Under the pieces are notes generated by a model. It worked only from the letters and a program-made list of their open reading frames with translations. It was not told the DNA's origin and ran no database searches. From CAZPDM01 sp964585305 (GTDB taxonomy: Bacteria; Planctomycetota; Uabimicrobiia; Uabimicrobiales; JABWCH01): a DNA stretch of 41,966 nt. A program made the translations under genes and the position numbers. Shown here one piece after another: positions 1-9,035 of this stretch (within the stretch, counting starts at the first letter, position 1; each line of letters begins with the position of its first letter). The stretch covers positions 1-41,966 of the forward strand of contig CAZPDM010000031.1 of assembly GCA_964585305.1 (NCBI GenBank), read 5' to 3'.

Positions 1-848
1 AGCAATTTTTACTCTTAACCCTTTGCGCAATGTTTGTTATTCCAGCATTTGCTTATGAAATGACAGAAGATCAAAAAAAGGTTTTGGAACCTGCTTTAGA
101 TAAACTTCTACAATGCTTAGAAAACGGCGAAAAAGAAGTTGCAGAATTACAAAAAGCATACACCGCAGCAGTAGAAAATACCAAAACTGTTGCTGCACAA
201 CCTAAAAAATGGTATCAAAAAAGTGCTTTAGACCCAGTTAAAAAAGCACAAAAAGCAGAAGCAAAAGCTCTTAAAGCTCTAAAAGAAGCTGAAACTAAAG
301 CTGCTGTTGTCAAATGCGATCTTCAAGTTATGGGAAAACGTTCCATGACTGAAGAAGAACTTAAACAATCAAAAGGCGAATTAAGCGGATACATGGTACT
401 TGCACAACAAGCTATCAATAAAGCTTTCCCTAAACTTGAAAAAAAGAATGCAGAAGCATTAGTCCGTTTGGAAAGAATTCCTAGTGAAAAAGCTGCTGTA
501 GAAGAACGTATAGCAGAACATGAAAAGAAAATCGCTGAGCTTGAAGCCAGCAAAGCTGGAAAAGGCTGGATGGAAAAGACTTCTATCAATACTAAAATTG
601 CCACAGAAAAAGCTCTTCTTTTAACTGAAAAAGGCAAACCAGCTAAACTTGACAAAGAAAAAGAACTTTGCGAAAAAACAGTAGCTGAATATCAAGAAGC
701 TCTATTAAAGAAAACTTCTTTAGATGTTGCTTTAACTTATTTGGCTAGTGGCGGTGCGAACTTCGTTCCTCCAACAGTAACACCTGTTGAACCAGAAGAA
801 GGCGAAGAAGGCGAAACTACAGCTCCTAAAGAAGAAGATGAAGAATAA
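1..848 (+). CDS. Exported coiled-coil protein, 5' end outside window
   Basis: The reading frame is open to the left window edge (first complete codon at base 3), so the true start lies upstream. The first in-frame ATG, at 30, falls inside a hydrophobic stretch reading roughly LLLTLCAMFVIPAFA-YEM. This looks like the h-region and AxA cleavage site of a Sec signal peptide, so the protein is probably exported. The mature part is rich in Lys, Glu and Ala, almost wholly helical with heptad-like spacing, and ends in a Gly/Glu-rich acidic tail. Numbering from the ATG at 30, it has three Cys (29, 96, 214). A short motif, KxWxxK(S/T), occurs twice around W61 and W180. I do not recognise a family. A periplasmic or surface structural or scaffolding role is only a guess from composition. 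Confidence 0.75.
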   Translation, partial: QFLLLTLCAMFVIPAFAYEMTEDQKKVLEPALDKLLQCLENGEKEVAELQKAYTAAVENTKTVAAQPKKWYQKSALDPVKKAQKAEAKALKALKEAETKAAVVKCDLQVMGKRSMTEEELKQSKGELSGYMVLAQQAINKAFPKLEKKNAEALVRLERIPSEKAAVEERIAEHEKKIAELEASKAGKGWMEKTSINTKIATEKALLLTEKGKPAKLDKEKELCEKTVAEYQEALLKKTSLDVALTYLASGGANFVPPTVTPVEPEEGEEGETTAPKEEDEE

Positions 849-867
849 TCAAATTTAAATCATTTTA

Positions 868-914
868 ACAACAACAAAAGGCAGCCCAATTATTGAGCTG
901 CCTTTTGTTGTTGT
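868..914. terminator. Bidirectional hairpin terminator
   Basis: An 18-bp perfect stem (868-885 with 897-914) encloses an 11-nt loop. The stem has a GGCAGC/GCTGCC core flanked by A-rich and T-rich arms, so it can act as an intrinsic terminator in both directions. It lies between the convergent genes ending at 848 (+) and 914 (-) and touches the stop codon of the minus-strand gene. Confidence 0.85.
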
Positions 915-2236
915 CACAGATTTCGTTTTTTATTCAAACGTTCTTGATTTTTCCAAGTTCCAAAAACACTACCCTGTGAAATAAGTTTTTCTATTTGTTT
1001 TCGATAATCCTGTATAGGAGTAGGAACGTACTTACTAAAAGGCGTTTGAGGTAAGGGCATAAAAGTATGAGCATGAATTTTACACCCCATTTTTACTAAT
1101 TTTTTGATCATTTCCAAACTGGCATGTATATCTTCTTTTGTTTCATTTGGTAAGCCAAAAATAAAATCTATATTTACTTTAAACCCTGCTTCTGATGCAA
1201 GATTAGCAGATTGATAAATATCTTCGACAGTATGCCCGCGATGGCATAAATCAAGCATTCTCTGGCTACCAGATTGACCGCCAATAGTAAGGTTATCATT
1301 TGATGCATATTTTTTTAGTAAGGATATTGTTTGGGGAGTAACAAAATCCGGCCTTACTTCAGAAGGAAATGTTCCTAAAAATAGTCTTCCTTCCGAACCA
1401 AGAATATCTCGAAGTTTGTCAAAAACTTCTTCCATTGCTTCTAAGCAGATTGTTTTTCCATCTGGAGAAGCATAATTTAGAAGATTTGGTGTAAGAAAAC
1501 GTAAATCATGTGGCCCACGGGGAACTAACTCTTTTACTATATTACAAATTACTTCAATGCTACGATGTCTTGGCTTTGCCCCAAAAATGTAAGGAGTTTG
1601 GCAAAAATAGCACATATTCGGGCATCCCCGTGTGATTTCTAATGGCCCAACAGCTAAAATGTTTCGTGCAAACGGGGGAATTTCATCAAGATTACAAGGA
1701 ACTTGTTTCGGAGTATAAACAACTTTATTAGAATAGAGTTCAACAATTTCAAACAAAGGTTTTTCTGCATGCAAATATTCTAGCTGAGCATATATTTCTT
1801 TATCCTGAAAATATGCAATACCTTTTACGCTATGAATATCCTGATCTTCTTGGATTTTAGTTAGTATTTCTGGAAAAGTAATTTCTCCTTCTCCAATAAC
1901 TACAGTATCAAATCCCAAGGCTAAGACACTTATTGGACTACCTGTAGCATGTGCTCCGCCTGCAATGTAATGTGGCTGCCTTTTATATTGTTTTAATAAT
2001 TTTTTCATTAGCATAAAAATTTCTGAGACTTGAGATGTGCCTACAGAAATTGCTACAGCTACTTTTTCATTATTTGCCAATAATTGAGGTAATTCCTGAT
2101 ATATGTCTTCTTCTGTACGGGCTAAGATAATTGGCATATTTACCAAATTGGGATATAATTCTAATGCTCCAAGTAAAGCATTAAAACTATAGCGATTGTT
2201 TTTATGATAATAAATAAGCAATGCTAATTTAGCCAT
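914..2236 (-). CDS. B12-binding-domain/radical SAM protein
   Basis: This 440-residue protein has an N-terminal cobalamin-binding-like Rossmann region (about 1-150, with GGAHATG at 93-99 and VIGEGE at 113-118). A radical SAM core follows, whose CxxxCxxC cluster is C205, C209, C212 in the context TRGCPNMCYFC. Such proteins bind a [4Fe-4S] cluster and S-adenosylmethionine and generate a 5'-deoxyadenosyl radical; many with the B12 domain are methyltransferases. The layout resembles the uncharacterised MJ_1487-like group, and the substrate is unknown. The ATG at 2236 is supported by AGGA about six bases upstream. It lies downstream of the RND pump gene on the same strand, with a 109-bp gap that holds a hairpin, so it may be separately transcribed. 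I am confident of the superfamily but not of the function. Confidence 0.88.
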   Translation of the reverse strand: MAKLALLIYYHKNNRYSFNALLGALELYPNLVNMPIILARTEEDIYQELPQLLANNEKVAVAISVGTSQVSEIFMLMKKLLKQYKRQPHYIAGGAHATGSPISVLALGFDTVVIGEGEITFPEILTKIQEDQDIHSVKGIAYFQDKEIYAQLEYLHAEKPLFEIVELYSNKVVYTPKQVPCNLDEIPPFARNILAVGPLEITRGCPNMCYFCQTPYIFGAKPRHRSIEVICNIVKELVPRGPHDLRFLTPNLLNYASPDGKTICLEAMEEVFDKLRDILGSEGRLFLGTFPSEVRPDFVTPQTISLLKKYASNDNLTIGGQSGSQRMLDLCHRGHTVEDIYQSANLASEAGFKVNIDFIFGLPNETKEDIHASLEMIKKLVKMGCKIHAHTFMPLPQTPFSKYVPTPIQDYRKQIEKLISQGSVFGTWKNQERLNKKRNL

Positions 2237-2252
2237 AATTTTCCTATAATAT

Positions 2253-2296
2253 AAGCTGCCTGAGAAAATTTGGTAAAAAAATTTCTTTGGCAGCTT
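2253..2296 (-). terminator. Hairpin at end of efflux operon
   Basis: An 8-bp perfect stem AAGCTGCC/GGCAGCTT (2253-2260 with 2289-2296) encloses an AT-rich loop that is itself partly self-complementary. It lies in the gap after the RND gene stop. On the minus strand it is followed by only a weak T-rich stretch (TATATTAT), so termination may be leaky. Confidence 0.5.
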
Positions 2297-2345
2297 TTTA
2301 GTTTAAATGATTATTTTCCTTCAGCTTATATTTTACCATTTTCTT

Positions 2346-5300
2346 TTATTGTTGTTGATGATTCTCTTCAATTTCAATTCCTATAGCGCGTAATATCTTT
2401 TTCATAATATTCGTAGCATCGTCAATAAGAGTATAAACAACTGGCACAACAATTAAAGTTAAAAGTGTAGAAGTGATCAATCCACCGATTACCGCCATAG
2501 CCATTGGTGCTCGGGATTCAGAACCTTCTCCTGTTCCAAATGCTGTAGGAAGCATACCAAAAATCATAGCTAAGGTTGTCATTAAAATAGGACGCAAACG
2601 TATTGGGCCAGCTTTTAAAACTGCCGCATTTCGTTCCATGTTATCACGTGAACGTAATATATTGATAAAGTCAATGAGCAAAATACCATTCTTTGTTGCT
2701 AATCCCATAAGCATAATCAACCCAATCATTGTAAAAATGCCTAGAGCATAGCCACTCAACAATAATGCTCCAAATGCTCCAATAATGGATAATGGAACGG
2801 AAAGCATGATAGTAAAAGGATGGACAAAACTTTCAAATTGAGATGCCAATACCATGTAAATAATAACGATCCCTAGAAATAAAGCAAAAATAAGGTTTTC
2901 AAAAGATTCTTCCATTGCTTCGGCTTGTCCTACGAAGTTCTTTGAATACCCTGATGGAAGCCCCATCACATCTATAAATTTTGTTATTTCTTCGAGAGCT
3001 GCACCAAGCAATTTTTTATCACGTTGTAAATTTGCAGAAACAGTAATTTTTCTTGCTCGATTATATCGTTCTATTTGAACAGGGCCAGAGATTTTTTTAG
3101 TATAAGCAACATTATCCATTTTGATCAATTGACCGCGGAAATTTTTAACTGACAAAAATGGAATATCTTCGGGTTTATTTCTAAATGATTCCATAAGTCT
3201 TATACTAACATCATAACGATCGCCTTCAGATTTAAATTTGCTAACATCATTTCCACCAATCAAAGCCTTGATTGTAGAAGCAATTGTAATGGGATTTACT
3301 CCAAGGTCTGCTGCACGTTCTCGGTTGACATAAATATCAAGTTCGGGTTTTCCTTTTTCATAGCTTGTATCTATATCAACATATCCTTCAGAAGCTTTCA
3401 TCTTTTCCATTAGGACAAGGCTTATTTCTTCCAAACGATCTAGATTTTTGCCACAAATTTCTACTTGAACGTCAGAATTTTTAAAACCTCCACCAGAAAC
3501 ACGACCAATAAGTTCGACGCTAATTTTAGCTTCTTTAATATCTTCAATTTTCTTACGTGTCCATTCCATTGCTTCCATCTGGCCAATAGTGCGTTTATTT
3601 TTAGGAATCATTTTTACATACATAGCACCTTCATTGACTTTTTGTAACTCATCAGAACCAATAGAAAGGAATGTATACTCCAACCAAGATTGACCTTGAA
3701 GACGTTGGCGAACTTTTTCCATAATAGTATCTGTAAATGCTAAAGAAGAACCTAAGGGTGCTTTGACTATAATATTAAACTCACTTTGATCTTCAAGAGG
3801 CACGAATTCTGTACGCAAATGTTGTGCAACCTGTAATGATCCATAAAAAGAAGCGATTGCGATAAGAATAATTAGCCATCTCGCTCGAAGAGAGAAGCTA
3901 AGAATATGCTTATACAATACTTCTAATAAATGGAAAGGATATTCTGAAATACGATATAGTAAACCCTGTTTTGGCTTTTTAAGAAGGCGCGCAGAAAGCA
4001 TAGGATCAAGAGTAAAAGAAACAAACATGGAAATTAAAACAGCAAAAGTTACAGTAAGACCAAATTGATAGAAGAAGCGACCAACAATACCATCCATGAA
4101 AGCAACAGGAACGAAAACAGCAACAACCGAAAGAGTTGTAGCTAAAACAGCCAGAGCAATCTCACTTGTGGCAAATAGTGCAGCTTCACGTGGTGGCATG
4201 CCTTCCTCAACATGACGCATGGTATTTTCTTGAACTACGATTGAGTCATCAATAAGAAGGCCAATTGCAAGCGTGAGAGCTAACAACGTCATCATATTTT
4301 GTGTAAATCCAAGCGCGCTCATCAAAATAAAAGTTCCAATTACAGCAGTAGGAAGAACAAGACTACTGATAATAGTACTGTTAATATTGCGCAAGAATGC
4401 AAATACAATAATAATTGCTAAGGCCCCACCAAACATAAGATGGAATTGAACTTCATGGACAGAGTCTTTTATATAAATGGAAAGATCTTGCGCAACATCT
4501 AATTTAATACCTTCAGTGGCTAATTCTTTTTTTAATTTTTCAATTTCTTTATGCAAGCCTTCCGCAACCGCTACGGTATTTGTTCCTGATTGCCGACGTA
4601 TTAAAAGAGAAATAGCTCGAACATCATTAAATCTTGAAAGACTGCGTTCTTCTTCCAGGCCATCTTCTGCTTTTCCTAAATCTTTAATTCGTATCGGTGT
4701 ATTATTTTGATAAGTTACAATCATCTCATCAAATTCGGCTGCTTTAGAAAATTCCGCTTTTGTTTTAACAATATATTCCATAGGGCCTGTTTCAACGCGA
4801 CCACCAGGATATTCAATATGTTCTCTTTGAATCGCAGCTTCAACATCCTGAACAGAAAGATTGTAGCCTTCTAATTTATTTCTATCTAACCATATCCATA
4901 TATTTTGTTCTCGTCCACCAACAAGTTTTACTTGTCCAACATTGGGTACTCTTTGAAGTCTTTCTTTAATTGTTTTGTCTGCAATATATGTTAAATCTTT
5001 GATAGGAATATCACCGGAAACAATAAGTGCCATAACAGGGGAAGAATCAATATCAAATTTTTCAACAATTGAAGGCTCTAAATCTGTAGGTAAATCTGAA
5101 CGAACAGTACCTAATTTTGCTTGGACTTCTTGATAAGCAACATCAACATCTTTATACAATTCAAATTCAATAATAATTTGTGATATACCTTCAGTACTGG
5201 TTGAGCGTAAACTTTTTATAGCACTAATGGTAGCAACAGCTTCTTCAATTGTATCCGTAACTGTAGTTTCTACAGTTTCAGGATCCGCACCCGGCAAAAC

Positions 5301-5447
5301 AGAAATGATGGTAATAATGGGAAACTCTACACGAGGGAAAAGGTCGATCCCGATTCTTGTTAAAGAAATAACTCCAAATACAATGATTGCACCAATAACC
5401 ATTGTCGTAAACACAGGACGTTTAACAGCAATTTCTGAAAGAATCAT
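2346..5447 (-). CDS. RND-family efflux pump permease (AcrB/MdtB-like)
   Basis: At 1033 residues it has the usual length of a hydrophobe/amphiphile-efflux RND pump. It opens with a typical MILSEIAVKRPVFTTMV transmembrane segment, has two large periplasmic loops and two blocks of membrane segments (about 335-540 and 860-1015). The proton-relay residues of the family are present: the adjacent Asp pair D400-D401 in GLLIDDSIVV and Lys919 in GLATKNGIL. The protein uses the proton gradient to export drugs, lipophilic compounds or other toxic molecules from the inner membrane or periplasm. It is the last gene of a four-gene operon, 40 bp after the membrane fusion protein, and has an AAGGA ribosome site. 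Substrate cannot be told from the sequence. It is intact. Confidence 0.95.
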   Translation of the reverse strand: MILSEIAVKRPVFTTMVIGAIIVFGVISLTRIGIDLFPRVEFPIITIISVLPGADPETVETTVTDTIEEAVATISAIKSLRSTSTEGISQIIIEFELYKDVDVAYQEVQAKLGTVRSDLPTDLEPSIVEKFDIDSSPVMALIVSGDIPIKDLTYIADKTIKERLQRVPNVGQVKLVGGREQNIWIWLDRNKLEGYNLSVQDVEAAIQREHIEYPGGRVETGPMEYIVKTKAEFSKAAEFDEMIVTYQNNTPIRIKDLGKAEDGLEEERSLSRFNDVRAISLLIRRQSGTNTVAVAEGLHKEIEKLKKELATEGIKLDVAQDLSIYIKDSVHEVQFHLMFGGALAIIIVFAFLRNINSTIISSLVLPTAVIGTFILMSALGFTQNMMTLLALTLAIGLLIDDSIVVQENTMRHVEEGMPPREAALFATSEIALAVLATTLSVVAVFVPVAFMDGIVGRFFYQFGLTVTFAVLISMFVSFTLDPMLSARLLKKPKQGLLYRISEYPFHLLEVLYKHILSFSLRARWLIILIAIASFYGSLQVAQHLRTEFVPLEDQSEFNIIVKAPLGSSLAFTDTIMEKVRQRLQGQSWLEYTFLSIGSDELQKVNEGAMYVKMIPKNKRTIGQMEAMEWTRKKIEDIKEAKISVELIGRVSGGGFKNSDVQVEICGKNLDRLEEISLVLMEKMKASEGYVDIDTSYEKGKPELDIYVNRERAADLGVNPITIASTIKALIGGNDVSKFKSEGDRYDVSIRLMESFRNKPEDIPFLSVKNFRGQLIKMDNVAYTKKISGPVQIERYNRARKITVSANLQRDKKLLGAALEEITKFIDVMGLPSGYSKNFVGQAEAMEESFENLIFALFLGIVIIYMVLASQFESFVHPFTIMLSVPLSIIGAFGALLLSGYALGIFTMIGLIMLMGLATKNGILLIDFINILRSRDNMERNAAVLKAGPIRLRPILMTTLAMIFGMLPTAFGTGEGSESRAPMAMAVIGGLITSTLLTLIVVPVVYTLIDDATNIMKKILRAIGIEIEENHQQQ

Positions 5448-5487
5448 GCAAAAAATTCCTTATAAAAACATACTTTTTAAACTAAAG

Positions 5488-6717
5488 TTATTGTATGAGT
5501 CGCACTTTTTCGCCTTCTTTTAATCCTTCTTGAACTTCAGCTTTTTCTTCTCCCATGAAACCTATTTTGACAAATCGTTCTGTATAAGTTCCATTTTCTT
5601 CTACTAGAACTTTCCATCCTTTTTCAGTCTGAGAAAGTGCACGGCGAGGAACAGTAAGAACATTATTAAGTTCTTTTACAATAACTTGTATTTTCACTAA
5701 CAGTCCTGGACGAAATTTATTTTCTTGATTTTTAACAAAAACACGGCATCGTAAAGAACGAGTAGATTCATCTAAGGAAGGGAAGAAAGAATCAATTTCC
5801 GCTATAGTTTTGCTATTGGGAATACCATCAACTTCAAATTCTACTGTTGTTCCTTTTTGAACAAAAGACATCAGATTTTGTGGAAGGGTAAATTCCAATC
5901 GCAATGTTTCAATTTCCTGAATTTCTACGATGTTGACAACTGGTGTAGAAGTTACAATTTCTCCGGTGTCTACAAGACGTGCAGAGATAACTCCATTATA
6001 AGGCGCATATATAATAGTCTCTTCAAGGTTTCTCTTTGCATAGCTTAATGCAACTTGTCCTTGTTTAAGACTGCAATTTGCTTCTGTTAAGCGTGCCTTA
6101 GCTTCTACAAGTCTTGATTCTTGTAATGCAACAGTAATGGCAGCCTGTTTTTGACGGAAAACAGCATCATCGTAATTTTTTTGTGGAATAGAAGGTGCTC
6201 CCTGTGTTTTTTCCCAAAGATTTTTCATACGAGTTAATTGAAGATCAGCATCTTCTAAAGAAATTTTTGCTAAATCGATTTCAGATTGTAATGTTTTAAA
6301 ACTGTGATCAATAGATACAATTTTGGCTTCTATAATTTTGATTTCAGCTTCTCGTTGACTTACTTCAATTTTAAAAAATGAGGGATCTAATATAGCAATC
6401 TTTTGGCCTTTTTTTACTTCATCACCAACATCTACAAGAAGTTCCTGAACACGACTATTGATGCGAGGTCCAAGTTTAGTAGTTTGTTTAGGATATAAGT
6501 TTCCTATGATAGGAATTGCCTGACGAAGATTTTCATGGGAAATAACAGCCCATGATTCTTTAGAAATTTTAGGTAAAATAGGTGTTTCTTTTTTCTCCAT
6601 TATCTGCTTATCTGTTGCCGCAGATAAAGTAGGTGTTTGAGAATTAGTTTTAGAACATCCTGTTGCTAAAACTAAACCTACGATTATTATTAAACTTATA
6701 TAGTATGAGTTTCTCAT
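5488..6717 (-). CDS. RND periplasmic adaptor (membrane fusion) lipoprotein
   Basis: This 409-residue protein starts with a lipoprotein signal peptide (MRNSYYI...GLVLATGC) with the predicted lipidated Cys at 21, which would anchor it to the inner membrane on the periplasmic side. A lipoyl-like half (TKLGPRINSRVQELLVDVGD, then LDPSFFKIEV), a long helical hairpin (about 120-220) and the second lipoyl half (APYNGVISARLVDTGEIV) follow in the order expected of HlyD/AcrA-type adaptors. Beta-barrel and membrane-proximal parts complete it. It bridges the RND pump and the outer membrane channel. It lies 11 bp after the TolC-like gene with an AGGAG site upstream of its ATG, and 40 bp before the pump gene. 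The family call is firm. Confidence 0.94.
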   Translation of the reverse strand: MRNSYYISLIIIVGLVLATGCSKTNSQTPTLSAATDKQIMEKKETPILPKISKESWAVISHENLRQAIPIIGNLYPKQTTKLGPRINSRVQELLVDVGDEVKKGQKIAILDPSFFKIEVSQREAEIKIIEAKIVSIDHSFKTLQSEIDLAKISLEDADLQLTRMKNLWEKTQGAPSIPQKNYDDAVFRQKQAAITVALQESRLVEAKARLTEANCSLKQGQVALSYAKRNLEETIIYAPYNGVISARLVDTGEIVTSTPVVNIVEIQEIETLRLEFTLPQNLMSFVQKGTTVEFEVDGIPNSKTIAEIDSFFPSLDESTRSLRCRVFVKNQENKFRPGLLVKIQVIVKELNNVLTVPRRALSQTEKGWKVLVEENGTYTERFVKIGFMGEEKAEVQEGLKEGEKVRLIQ

Positions 6718-6728
6718 AAATGTTTCTC

Positions 6729-8165
6729 CTATTTTTGTGTTGGAGTATCTCCAATTTCATAAATAAGCTGTGCAAAGGCTTGGTGATAATCATAAAGAGC
6801 ACGATAGTAATTCGCACGAGCACTGGAAAGATGATCTGCTTCAATTAAAACAGTTGCACTTGTAACTAAACCCTGTCCATATTGATCGCGATTGATACGC
6901 AAATTTTCGTCTGCAAGCTCTATACTTTTTCTGGCGACAGGTATTTTTTCTGCAGCTTCTTGTAATTTTAAGAAAGCCTTTTTTACTTCTAATGCAATAT
7001 TATCAACATGCTCGTCTCTAGTATCTCGTATTTCTGCAATTTCCTTTTCTTTTCTCTGGAGTTTTCTATGTGTTACTCCTCCATCAAAAATAGGAACTTG
7101 AACTACAAGCCCGCCTACTAATCTTCCGCTATCACTGCTACCAAAAGAGGATTCTGTTGTTGCAGAATAATTTCCAAAAGCTGAGATAATTGGAAAATAA
7201 TTTGCTCGAATAGAAGCATATTCTGCTTGCGCACTCACAATTTGGCGTTCTAATGCAATGAGATCCGGACGTTGTTTTAATGCTTTTTGGAGAAGAGATA
7301 TATAATTATCGTTCCAAGGTTCTACTTCTAAAACATCTTCAATTTTAGTTTCATGTTCAATGTCTAACCCTGTGAAACGGTTTAATGTTGCTACTGCGAT
7401 TTTAAATTGATTTGTTATGCTAATTAATTCCTGTTTTCTTTCTTCTAACCGAACTTCTAAAGCAAGAACATCACTTTTATTTACAAGTCCTTGAGAAAGA
7501 AAATCTTTTGCTATTTTAAGCTGCTCTTCAATTACTTGAAGAGACTCTTCCACAACAGTTTTCATTTTTTCCGCTTCAAGAATACGGAAATATATTTGGC
7601 TTACTCCAAGTTTAATATTTTGGCGTGTTTTGGTTGCATTCAATTGGCTGATGTGTATACCTTCTCGTAAAGCATCACGTTGTTTTTCTGTGCGGCCAAA
7701 ATCGTAAATAAGCATTTCTGCTGAGATAGCCCCAGATGTTGCATTGGCTTCGGAAAGAACAATATTATTGCCTCCAAATGCTACAGATTGTTCTTTCTCT
7801 CGCAATTCAAATTTTCCAGTAGCATTGATTTTAGGCATATTCGCTGTCCAAGCTTCATTCAATACATCCTGAGCCATTAAAACTTTTCGATCTGCAATAT
7901 TCACTGGCCGATAATTTTTCATAGCAAGTTGGATGCAATCATCAAGTTTTAAAATATTATTCAGTTGTTGATTTGGATTATTTTGAACATCATTATGTAT
8001 GAGGTTTGAATCAGCAGTTTTTGCTTGATTTATATAAGATTGGACTGCTGTTGGATAATATAAAGGTTCATTTTCAAAAGGAACAGAACATCCATTTAGT
8101 AAAATAAATATCATTAGACAAAAATATATATTATCTTGTATGGAGATTTTTTTTCGCAGCATCAT
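6729..8165 (-). CDS. TolC-like outer membrane efflux lipoprotein
   Basis: This is an outer membrane channel of the OprM/TolC type with two repeated OEP domains rich in long helices. The frame is open further upstream, to an ATG at 8186. I place the start at 8165 (or 8162) because GAGAG lies a few bases upstream and the resulting N-terminus is MMLRKKISIQDN, followed by a hydrophobic stretch and the lipobox LLNGC. It is thus about 478 residues. It overlaps the end of the TetR gene by about 35 bp, suggesting translational coupling. Function follows from the partners: with the adaptor and RND pump it forms a trans-envelope efflux path. Confidence 0.92.
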   Translation of the reverse strand: MMLRKKISIQDNIYFCLMIFILLNGCSVPFENEPLYYPTAVQSYINQAKTADSNLIHNDVQNNPNQQLNNILKLDDCIQLAMKNYRPVNIADRKVLMAQDVLNEAWTANMPKINATGKFELREKEQSVAFGGNNIVLSEANATSGAISAEMLIYDFGRTEKQRDALREGIHISQLNATKTRQNIKLGVSQIYFRILEAEKMKTVVEESLQVIEEQLKIAKDFLSQGLVNKSDVLALEVRLEERKQELISITNQFKIAVATLNRFTGLDIEHETKIEDVLEVEPWNDNYISLLQKALKQRPDLIALERQIVSAQAEYASIRANYFPIISAFGNYSATTESSFGSSDSGRLVGGLVVQVPIFDGGVTHRKLQRKEKEIAEIRDTRDEHVDNIALEVKKAFLKLQEAAEKIPVARKSIELADENLRINRDQYGQGLVTSATVLIEADHLSSARANYYRALYDYHQAFAQLIYEIGDTPTQK

Positions 8166-8841
8166 TATTTCTCTCTTTCTCATCATTAATCAATTCTTCT
8201 GGTAAAGGAAGGTTTAAAGCAAGAATCATTACTTTAGCTGTAAAGTTAATAATTTTATGAACAAAATTGTCATCAATTTTTTTATCTAAAAGTTGTTCAA
8301 TAGAAAAAAAGCAAATATCGTATAATAATGCCTGCCCCGATAGAAAAAACGCCCAAATATGAGCATAATCAAAATCAGTTTTATCACGATAGACTTGTTC
8401 ATAAAGTCCTACATAACTATCATGGCCAGGTCTAAAAATTTCTTTGATTAAAATAGGAAGTGCAAAAGAAGGATCCATCATCTCTCGAAGTATTAAACGA
8501 GTTCCCCATTCAGGGTCTTTGCTAATTAAAATTCCAGAAAGGAAAGATTGAACGCACTGCCATATTATATGTGCCAATTCTTCTGGAGATTTTATTTTTT
8601 TAGAGTTTTTTTTAATAATGTCTTTTACAGAGCATATACTAATTTTTTCAAGTGTATATCGAAATGTTTCCAAGTAAAGATTTTTTTTACTTGTAAAGTA
8701 ATAATGAATGCTTCCAAGTTTTGCGCCTGCTTTTTTAGCAATCTCTCGAACAGTTACGCCATCTAGCCCTTTTTGCGAAAAAAGTTCACCTGCAGCTAAT
8801 ACTAAAGCTAATTTTGTTTTTGGGGATTCGTAATCTACCAT
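8131..8841 (-). CDS. TetR-family transcriptional regulator
   Basis: The protein has 236 residues. An N-terminal helix-turn-helix occupies about residues 10-60, with GVTVREIAKKAGAKLGSIHY followed by YFTSKKNLYLETF, the hallmark of TetR regulators. The C-terminal ligand-binding half resembles the CecR/DUF1956 group, but that assignment is weaker. It is the first gene of the efflux operon and overlaps the TolC-like gene. The usual role would be to repress its own operon and release DNA when a pump substrate binds. A strong promoter and a palindrome suitable as operator lie just upstream. AGGA precedes the ATG. Confidence 0.93.
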   Translation of the reverse strand: MVDYESPKTKLALVLAAGELFSQKGLDGVTVREIAKKAGAKLGSIHYYFTSKKNLYLETFRYTLEKISICSVKDIIKKNSKKIKSPEELAHIIWQCVQSFLSGILISKDPEWGTRLILREMMDPSFALPILIKEIFRPGHDSYVGLYEQVYRDKTDFDYAHIWAFFLSGQALLYDICFFSIEQLLDKKIDDNFVHKIINFTAKVMILALNLPLPEELINDEKERNNDAAKKNLHTR

Positions 8842-8880
8842 AATAATATTTCCTAACGTATTATATACATTACATTAATG

Positions 8881-8898
8881 CTAAATATCGATTTTTAG
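8881..8898. promoter_or_regulatory. Candidate TetR operator palindrome
   Basis: The sequence CTAAATATCGATTTTTAG is an 18-bp palindrome centred on ATCGAT, with 16 of 18 positions symmetric. It lies 40 bp upstream of the TetR start codon, inside the leader of the efflux operon and downstream of the predicted -10. That position suits autorepression. Assignment to this TetR protein is inference. Confidence 0.5.
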
Positions 8899-8937
8899 TC
8901 GTACGTTTGAACATTTATTTAGTCATTTGTACAAGGA

Positions 8938-8965
8938 ATTATACATTTGTTTAAAAAAATGTCAA
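8938..8965 (-). promoter_or_regulatory. Near-consensus sigma-70 promoter of efflux operon
   Basis: On the minus strand, TTGACA (8965-8960) and TATAAT (8943-8938) are both exact matches to the housekeeping consensus, with a 16-bp spacer. Transcription would start near 8931 and give a leader of about 90 nt before the TetR ATG. A promoter this strong in front of a repressor gene usually implies tight repression. Confidence 0.75.
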
Positions 8966-8975
8966 GAATTTTTTT

Positions 8976-8984
8976 TGCTATAAA
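8976..8984 (+). promoter_or_regulatory. Possible extended -10 for HutD-like gene
   Basis: TGCTATAAA matches the extended -10 pattern TGnTATAAT, about 50 bp before the HutD-like ATG. No good -35 is seen, and the region is AT-rich, so chance matches are likely. Confidence 0.35.
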
Positions 8985-9035
8985 ATTAAAAAAATGATAA
9001 CATATTTACTATTAAAATGTTAGGAGAATCAAAAA

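Noticed and set aside
323..655. Minus-strand open frame of 110 codons opposite the exported coiled-coil gene
   Set aside because: It lies fully antisense to a strong coding region, has a low-complexity Ser/Phe/Ala composition expected from reverse-reading Lys/Glu/Ala codons, and has no ribosome site.
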